Below, piece after piece: positions 6,680 to 10,045 of a stretch of DNA of 10,045 nucleotides. This DNA comes from DAORHV01 sp964448405 (lineage in GTDB: Bacteria; Patescibacteriota; Gracilibacteria; Peribacterales; Peribacteraceae). The number at the start of each line of letters is the position of its first letter. Positions within the stretch are counted from its first letter, which is position 1. Below the pieces are notes generated by a model. The model was not told the origin of the DNA. It searched no databases and saw only the letters and a program-made list of their open reading frames with translations. The stretch covers positions 1-10,045 of the forward strand of contig CAYUVW010000037.1 of assembly GCA_964448405.1 (NCBI GenBank), in the 5' to 3' direction. Position numbers and translations under genes: made by a program.

Positions 6680-6876
6680 TTAGGTGGCTGATGCTGCCAC
6701 GAGTGTGGTTGGCTTCTTCTTTCCACTTTTTGGCGCAAAAAGTGGAGTCCCTAAAGGGATTGCGTCCCAAGCCTTTCGTCTTTCGCCTGCGGCTCGGACT
6801 CAAGAGCTTGGTCCTGGGAACAAAAACAGTCGCGCGGCGTGCCGGCTGGCCTGCGCTCCACGCGCCTCACAACCCT
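6680..6876. other. Non-coding stretch rich in inverted repeats
   Basis: No convincing gene here: the long open frame starting near 6676 has low-complexity, Arg/Pro-rich content and no family resemblance. Besides the hairpin at 6722-6746, it holds TCCCT-AA-AGGGA (6748-6759) and CCAAGC (6767-6772) pairing with GCTTGG (6806-6811). It starts exactly where the tail of ribD would be expected, so it may be inserted or decayed sequence. Confidence 0.6.
6722..6746. repeat. Perfect hairpin, second copy of the TCCACTTTTT motif
   Basis: TCCACTTTTTG pairs perfectly with CAAAAAGTGGA around a GCG loop (11 pairs). It is preceded by a CTTCTT pyrimidine run, as is the copy at 28-49 read on the minus strand. 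It lies 42 bases past the ribD stop. No T-tract follows on the + strand, so a terminator role is doubtful. Confidence 0.7.
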
Positions 6877-6926
6877 AAAAGTCCGAACTCGCTCGCTGCG
6901 GCGAGCTCAAACAGGCGGACTTTTTT
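6877..6926. terminator. Two-way intrinsic terminator with branched stem
   Basis: AAAAGTCCG (6877-6885) pairs with CGGACTTTT (6916-6924), and six T's (6921-6926) end the + strand side. Inside is a second perfect stem, GCTCGC-TGCG-GCGAGC (6891-6906). The A-run on the left gives four U's on the minus strand, so it could stop ribD transcripts from the left and reductase read-through from the right. It lies about 200 bases after ribD. Confidence 0.6.
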
Positions 6927-6930
6927 CACG

Positions 6931-7229
6931 GGTTGCTTCGGCGGGAGCGCGACGGCACGGATCAGGCGCGACAAGCCCACCGTGTCCAAGCTCCGAAGAA
7001 GCCGAAAACCTCAGGGGAAGTTACCCGCTCACGTCGTCTCAGGGCCCGTAGTACGGCAGAACCCTAGGCCATTTCAAACAGCTGATTCCTTACGCAGAAG
7101 AAGCAGCCAGACGAGAACGTCCATTCGGTTAAGCATGGAGGGTACGGGAGGTTCGGAGGGCCAAGGGAACCGTGCTAGGTTCCCTGGTCCTCCGAGAAGG
7201 AATCCTTGGCAGCTACCCGGATGGACCGG
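6931..7229 (+). ncRNA. Candidate structured RNA of about 300 nt, family unknown
   Basis: The segment is full of nested complementary arms. GGTTGCTTCGG (6931-6941) pairs with CCGAAGAAGCC (6993-7003) in ten of eleven positions, enclosing GGCACGG (6954-6960) with CCGTGTCC (6980-6987). ACGTCGTCT (7031-7039) pairs with AGACG/ACGT (7109-7120) and encloses AGGG/CCCT (7041-7065), CCGTAGTACGG (7046-7056) and GCTG/CAGC (7081-7107). CCAT/ATGG (7121-7138) follows. GGGTA (7140-7144) pairs with TACCC (7214-7218) around a 16-pair hairpin (7154-7194, loop CGTGCTAG) and AAGG-AAT-CCTT (7197-7207). Two pairs are G-U only if the + strand is the RNA (6933 with 7001; 7060 with 7188), which favours that strand. I do not recognise RNase P RNA, tmRNA, SRP RNA or group II intron domain V. 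No promoter or 3' terminator is clear, and the ends are approximate. Confidence 0.45.
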
Positions 7230-7245
7230 GAAAATTCCTAAGTGC

Positions 7246-7974
7246 CTACTGCAGCGTGCTAATCGGATACATAATCCTATTCCCCACGCGGTACAGAAAC
7301 GAGAAGAATGCGTAGCCCAGACGCGTGGACGTCGGCAGTGAGCCGTTCGCCGCATAGTGCTGAGCAATACTGGCGAACTTGGCGCCTTTCTTTTTTACGG
7401 CATCCAGCGTGCTGGGGCGCTTGTCCACAATCACGCCGAACTTGCCGCGGCCGAGAATCGACTTGGGTTCGAAGTGCCGTCCGATGACGGTGCCGCCGTA
7501 GTATTTAATCGCTTCCGACACGTGCAGCGTGGTCAGGTACATGAGTGCTTTCCAGGCGATCATCGGTGCGCCGCCGGTGAAGATAAGGAAGAACGGACGC
7601 GCCTTCAGCTGGCCCTTGGAATGCGTTTCTTGGTCGAGAGCGAACGCACCCATGCGGTCGATGAGGTTCTTCAGATGGGCAGGCACCGAGAAGTTCCAGA
7701 TCGGCGTGGCGAAGACCACGGCGTGCGCGGTTGTCAGTGAGTCCTCGATTTTGCAGAAGTCGTCGTCTTTGTTGTTGCAGTGCGGTTCGTAGCGCTCCAG
7801 TGTGAAGTGGGCGATGTTCAGGTCCTTCAGTCGGAATTTCTCCACGCTCACGTTGGGGACCAGCTTGAGCCCCTCGATGAATGCGTCGGCCAGCGTGTTG
7901 CTGTTGCTGGGCTCGTTGGTGCCGCCGACGATGACGACGACTTTCGTGACGGTTGGGGTTGTTGGTTCGGGCAT
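7246..7974 (-). CDS. NAD(P)H-dependent FMN reductase-like oxidoreductase (flavodoxin fold)
   Basis: A 242-residue soluble flavoprotein-like oxidoreductase expected to bind FMN and take electrons from NAD(P)H. The N-terminal strand and phosphate loop is VVVIVGGTNEPSNSNT (12-27). FATPIWNFSVPAHLKNLIDR (88-107) is the hallmark second loop and helix of the NADPH-dependent FMN reductase / flavodoxin-like families. Between them, HCNNKDDDFCKIEDS (65-79) resembles the Cys-containing loop seen in some relatives. I see no iron-sulfur motif. The ATG at 7974 follows a minus-strand TGC-TACACT extended -10 by seven bases, so the message is probably leaderless. Divergent from the desaturase by 110 bases. It lies near ribD, whose pathway supplies FMN, but transcription runs toward ribD, so no operon is implied. 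The real electron acceptor is unknown. Confidence 0.85.
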   Translation of the reverse strand: MPEPTTPTVTKVVVIVGGTNEPSNSNTLADAFIEGLKLVPNVSVEKFRLKDLNIAHFTLERYEPHCNNKDDDFCKIEDSLTTAHAVVFATPIWNFSVPAHLKNLIDRMGAFALDQETHSKGQLKARPFFLIFTGGAPMIAWKALMYLTTLHVSEAIKYYGGTVIGRHFEPKSILGRGKFGVIVDKRPSTLDAVKKKGAKFASIAQHYAANGSLPTSTRLGYAFFSFLYRVGNRIMYPISTLQ

Positions 7975-7981
7975 GGTCGCG

Positions 7982-7990
7982 AGTGTAGCA
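7982..7990 (-). promoter_or_regulatory. Extended -10 of the reductase gene, leaderless start
   Basis: On the minus strand, TGC-TACACT (7990-7982) has the TGn extended -10 form and ends seven bases before the ATG at 7974. That places the transcription start at or next to the start codon. No good -35 and no Shine-Dalgarno sequence are seen. Confidence 0.5.
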
Positions 7991-8067
7991 CACGCGAAGA
8001 AGGGCGGGATGAAGGCCCGATTGCGCCACGGAAACTGCGCCAGAGATTCCTGGCGATTGTTCCGTTC

Positions 8068-8073
8068 TATGCT
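8068..8073 (+). promoter_or_regulatory. Possible -10 of the desaturase gene
   Basis: TATGCT ends 11 bases before the ATG at 8085, giving a leader of only a few bases if used. There is no clear -35 and no Shine-Dalgarno sequence. The same hexamer occurs at 9199-9204 just before the next gene. Confidence 0.35.
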
Positions 8074-8084
8074 ACGGTTACATT

Positions 8085-9191
8085 ATGAACGAACTGCCAC
8101 CAGCTGCCGATTGCGATGCTTTTCAGCTCCCCGGACGCCGGGAATCACTCTCGCTGTTGGAAACGCGTATTCCGGGCATGGCAGAGCAGACCCGCACACA
8201 AATGAGGGGCATCGCCAAAGTCTGGCAGCCGTCCGATTTCCTGCCGCAGTTCGACGATCAGGAGAAAGCATTCGAGGAAATCCGCGCGCTCCAGCGCCGC
8301 GCTCGAACCTTGCCGCCTGAGTTGCTGGTGGTGCTTGCCGGCGATACCGTCACCGAGGAGGGTCTTCCGCACTTTGCATCGCGCCTTTTTACCATTCAGG
8401 GTTTGCCGTCCGGCGCTGACCGCGATGTCTACACGCACCCGGGCAATTTGCAGAAGTGGTTCAACAGCTGGACGGCCGAAGAACACCGTCACGGTGTGCT
8501 GCTGAATTCGTACCTGCGCATGAGCGGCCGCATCGACATGGGCGCCTACGAGCGCACAGTGCAGCTGTTTTTGGAAGACGGCTTCGATGTGAAAACCGGA
8601 ACCGATCCGTACAAGGGTTTCGTGTACACGTCGTTCCAGGAACGCGCCACGCAGCGCTCACATGCCAACGTCGCTCGTTTGGCAAAAGCAGCAGGCGACC
8701 CGCATTTGGCACGCATTTGTGGGCAAATCGCTGCCGATGAGGGGTACCACGGCAAGGCCTATAGCGCGTTCGTCCGCACGTTTTTCGAGAGCGATCCGAA
8801 CGGCATGATGGTTGCATTGAACGACATGATGCAGGCGGGGATCGTCATGCCCGCGCACAACATGCGCGAGGTGGATCCTTCGGGCGCAGTGCTGCAGCCG
8901 GGCAAGACGTACGAATACTTCTCCAACGTGGCGCAGCAGATCGGCGTGTATACAACAAAAGACTATGCCGATATCTCGGCCGAGATTCTGGAAGATTGGG
9001 GTGTGGGCAAGCGCGGAACCGACGGCTGGGAAGTGTTGCCGTTTGCCGGCTTGAATGAGCAGGGGCTGGAAGCCCAGGCCAAGATTCTTAAGCGTCAGCG
9101 CGTGGTGGATCGCATGTCCGAGCGGCGCGGTAAAAAGACGGAAGTGCAGCCGTACGACACCAGTTGGCTCGTGCGGAGTGGAGGGAAATAA
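8085..9191 (+). CDS. Acyl-[acyl-carrier-protein] desaturase (plant-type, soluble di-iron)
   Basis: A 368-residue soluble fatty-acid desaturase of the stearoyl-ACP desaturase family. It inserts a double bond in an ACP-bound acyl chain using O2 and electrons from ferredoxin. The match to the plant family is strong: WTAEEHRHG (129-137), YLRMSGRIDM (143-152), YTSFQERAT (181-189), LARICGQIAADEGYHG (208-223), MPAHNM (255-260) and GVYTTKDYADI (287-297). By analogy with the castor enzyme (E105, E143, H146, E196, E229, H232), the di-iron ligands are E91, E133, H136, E186, E219 and H222. All are present, and the last four intervals match the castor spacing exactly. The first interval is four residues longer. 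The regiospecificity cannot be told. No ferredoxin or fatty-acid-synthesis gene is adjacent. The gene has the G+C style of its left neighbours. Confidence 0.95.
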   Translation: MNELPPAADCDAFQLPGRRESLSLLETRIPGMAEQTRTQMRGIAKVWQPSDFLPQFDDQEKAFEEIRALQRRARTLPPELLVVLAGDTVTEEGLPHFASRLFTIQGLPSGADRDVYTHPGNLQKWFNSWTAEEHRHGVLLNSYLRMSGRIDMGAYERTVQLFLEDGFDVKTGTDPYKGFVYTSFQERATQRSHANVARLAKAAGDPHLARICGQIAADEGYHGKAYSAFVRTFFESDPNGMMVALNDMMQAGIVMPAHNMREVDPSGAVLQPGKTYEYFSNVAQQIGVYTTKDYADISAEILEDWGVGKRGTDGWEVLPFAGLNEQGLEAQAKILKRQRVVDRMSERRGKKTEVQPYDTSWLVRSGGK

Positions 9192-9213
9192 CTTCTTGTA
9201 TGCTGTAGTTTCT

Positions 9214-9897
9214 ATGAGAAATCCTTGGAAATCTGTTCAGCAGAAAAAAACAGCGCCGTATGTAGTGGATGCCGACCGCCAGGTATTAGAAGAAGCTGGC
9301 TTCAATCTTTCTAAAAACGATCAATTTAAGATTGTCCCCATTCCCTTCATGGGAAATTTGGAAAAAGCAGAAGTCGTCATCCTTCTGCTCAATCCTGGCT
9401 TTTCCAATGATGGAGAAAGTGACCTTTCTATGCAGCGCCACAATCAAAATTTTGTGAAGCTAGCAAAGAAAAATCTAGCTCACAAAATAGTGAAAAAGCC
9501 ATTTTTTCTTCTCGATGAAGAATTTGCATATTATGTCGGCTTTGATTGGTGGCATGAAAGGACAAAGCAATTGGAGAAGAAAGTAACTCGTCCCGTTCTT
9601 CAGCAGAAGATTGCCTGCATTAATTTATTTCCCTATCACTCTGTTCGATATAAGCACTTAAAGAAACTTCTGCCATCTCAAGAATATGGTTTTTACTTAG
9701 TGGAGAAGGCTATAAAGCAGAATAAACTGCTTATCGTTTTTAATACTCGACATTGGTACAAAAAGCGAAATGGGAAAATTGTCGCTTTGCTCCAAAAACA
9801 TAAAAATAAAATCGAAATGCATCGCAAAAGATCTCGGCATTTAACGAGAGATAATCTGAAATCTGATTTCGGCAGAATTATTCGTGCGCTTGTTTAG
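9214..9897 (+). CDS. AT-rich accessory protein with LNPG motif, function unknown
   Basis: A 227-residue basic protein rich in Lys, Asn and Phe. Near its start is a strand EVVILLLNPGFS (53-64), preceded by IPFMGN. This resembles the 'LNPG' loop of uracil-DNA-glycosylase-like folds and recurs in a set of accessory proteins. ACINLFPYHSVRY and LPSQEYGFYLVEKAI look like the later conserved blocks of the same uncharacterised group. I recall this only as a pattern and claim no activity. The gene is clearly AT-richer than every neighbour, with AAA, TTT and ATT codons where they use G/C-ending ones, so recent horizontal transfer is likely. I chose the ATG at 9214, behind TATGCT (9199-9204). A TTG at 9196, ten bases after GGAGGG (9180-9185), is a real alternative that would add six residues. 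Its stop overlaps the stop of the convergent gene at 9894. Confidence 0.75.
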   Translation: MRNPWKSVQQKKTAPYVVDADRQVLEEAGFNLSKNDQFKIVPIPFMGNLEKAEVVILLLNPGFSNDGESDLSMQRHNQNFVKLAKKNLAHKIVKKPFFLLDEEFAYYVGFDWWHERTKQLEKKVTRPVLQQKIACINLFPYHSVRYKHLKKLLPSQEYGFYLVEKAIKQNKLLIVFNTRHWYKKRNGKIVALLQKHKNKIEMHRKRSRHLTRDNLKSDFGRIIRALV

Positions 9898-10045
9898 CCA
9901 ATCTCCCCGCTTGCCACCATCGCACAGCGAATCAACCTGAGCGTGCTGTAGGGGATTCGCTCCTGCAGCGCGTGGTAGGCGGGGCCCAGCTTCAGCGTGC
10001 CGTATTCTTCAAACGCCTGCCGGATCTCGCTGGCTTCCGGCACAT
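9894..10045 (-). CDS. 3' end of a gene entering from the right, unknown product
   Basis: The minus strand is open from the window edge to a TAA at 9896-9894. It encodes 49 complete codons ending IRCAMVASGEIG. The visible part (PEASEIRQAFEEYGTLKLGP, then AYHALQERIPYSTLRLIR) looks helical, and codon use and G+C match the main genome, unlike the convergent AT-rich gene. The start lies outside the window. The fragment is too short to name, though the helix-turn pattern could fit a small DNA-binding or structural domain. The two convergent stops overlap (9894-9897), leaving no room for a terminator between the genes. Confidence 0.55.
   Translation of the reverse strand, partial: VPEASEIRQAFEEYGTLKLGPAYHALQERIPYSTLRLIRCAMVASGEIG

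Noticed and set aside
7052..7070. RNase P-like GCAGAACCC string
   Set aside because: It recalls the 3' conserved part of RNase P RNA, but the matching GAGGAAAGUCC block and P4 pairing are not found in the right order.
7081..7120. SRP RNA-like AGAAGCAGCC motif
   Set aside because: The 3' side looks like SRP domain IV, but the matching CAGG side and GGAA loop are absent, and the hairpin pairs differently.
6676..7341. 221-codon + strand frame in the ribD-reductase gap
   Set aside because: Low-complexity Arg/Pro/Ser content, no domain, and it runs through hairpins and into the reductase gene. The RNA reading explains the sequence better.
7074..7367. 97-codon minus-strand frame overlapping the reductase end
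   Set aside because: It overlaps the reductase in another frame and covers the paired RNA arms. No family resemblance.
1..10045. CRISPR array, tRNA, rRNA or transposase
   Set aside because: No regularly spaced repeats, no tRNA-like cloverleaf or TTCRA arm, no rRNA-like stretch and no transposase motifs were seen on either strand.

Overview
The window is a stretch of bacterial chromosome in a fairly GC-rich genome (by eye about 55-60% G+C). It holds eight genes: seven complete and one cut by the right edge. TAA, TAG and TGA all serve as stops, so the code looks standard. Upstream Shine-Dalgarno sequences are almost absent, and several genes have a -10-like hexamer placed right at the start codon, which suggests leaderless or very short-leader transcripts. 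The style of EF-G, the small TrpR/YerC-type regulator and the compact mixed gene order suggest a member of the Patescibacteria (CPR), perhaps the Peregrinibacteria. That assignment is impression-based and low confidence.

Layout. Positions 1-199 hold a perfect AT-rich palindrome (28-49) and the leader of fusA. fusA (elongation factor G, 200-2308, +) ends in a strong intrinsic terminator whose hairpin lies inside the 3' end of a convergent class I methyltransferase-like gene (2321-3274, -). A clear sigma70-type promoter (TTGACA-16-TACAAT, 3366-3393) then drives a TrpR-superfamily regulator (3419-3853, +) and, 72 bases on, an unusual 572-residue protein (3926-5644, +). This protein is a long-form ATP phosphoribosyltransferase (HisG) fused to two HisE/MazG-like helical domains. 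ribD (5684-6679, +) follows, with an altered zinc-site spacing and a clipped C-terminus.

From 6680 to 7245 there is no convincing gene. This stretch holds several inverted repeats, a two-way intrinsic terminator (6877-6926) and, at about 6931-7229, a densely nested set of complementary segments. I read these as a candidate structured RNA of about 300 nt on the + strand. Beyond it lies a flavodoxin-fold NAD(P)H-dependent reductase (7246-7974, -), divergent from a plant-type acyl-ACP desaturase (8085-9191, +) with all six di-iron ligands. An AT-rich accessory gene of unknown function with an LNPG motif (9214-9897, +) looks horizontally acquired. It overlaps by three bases the 3' end of a further gene entering from the right (9894-10045, -).

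How they fit together. The regulator, the HisG fusion and ribD form a plausible co-transcribed nucleotide-metabolism unit: two phosphoribosyl-nucleotide enzymes under an amino-acid-type repressor. The window shows no other his or rib genes. The most interesting parts are the three-domain HisG-HisE-HisE protein, whose two HisE-like halves each lack part of the usual metal-binding set, and the unexplained structured RNA between ribD and the reductase.
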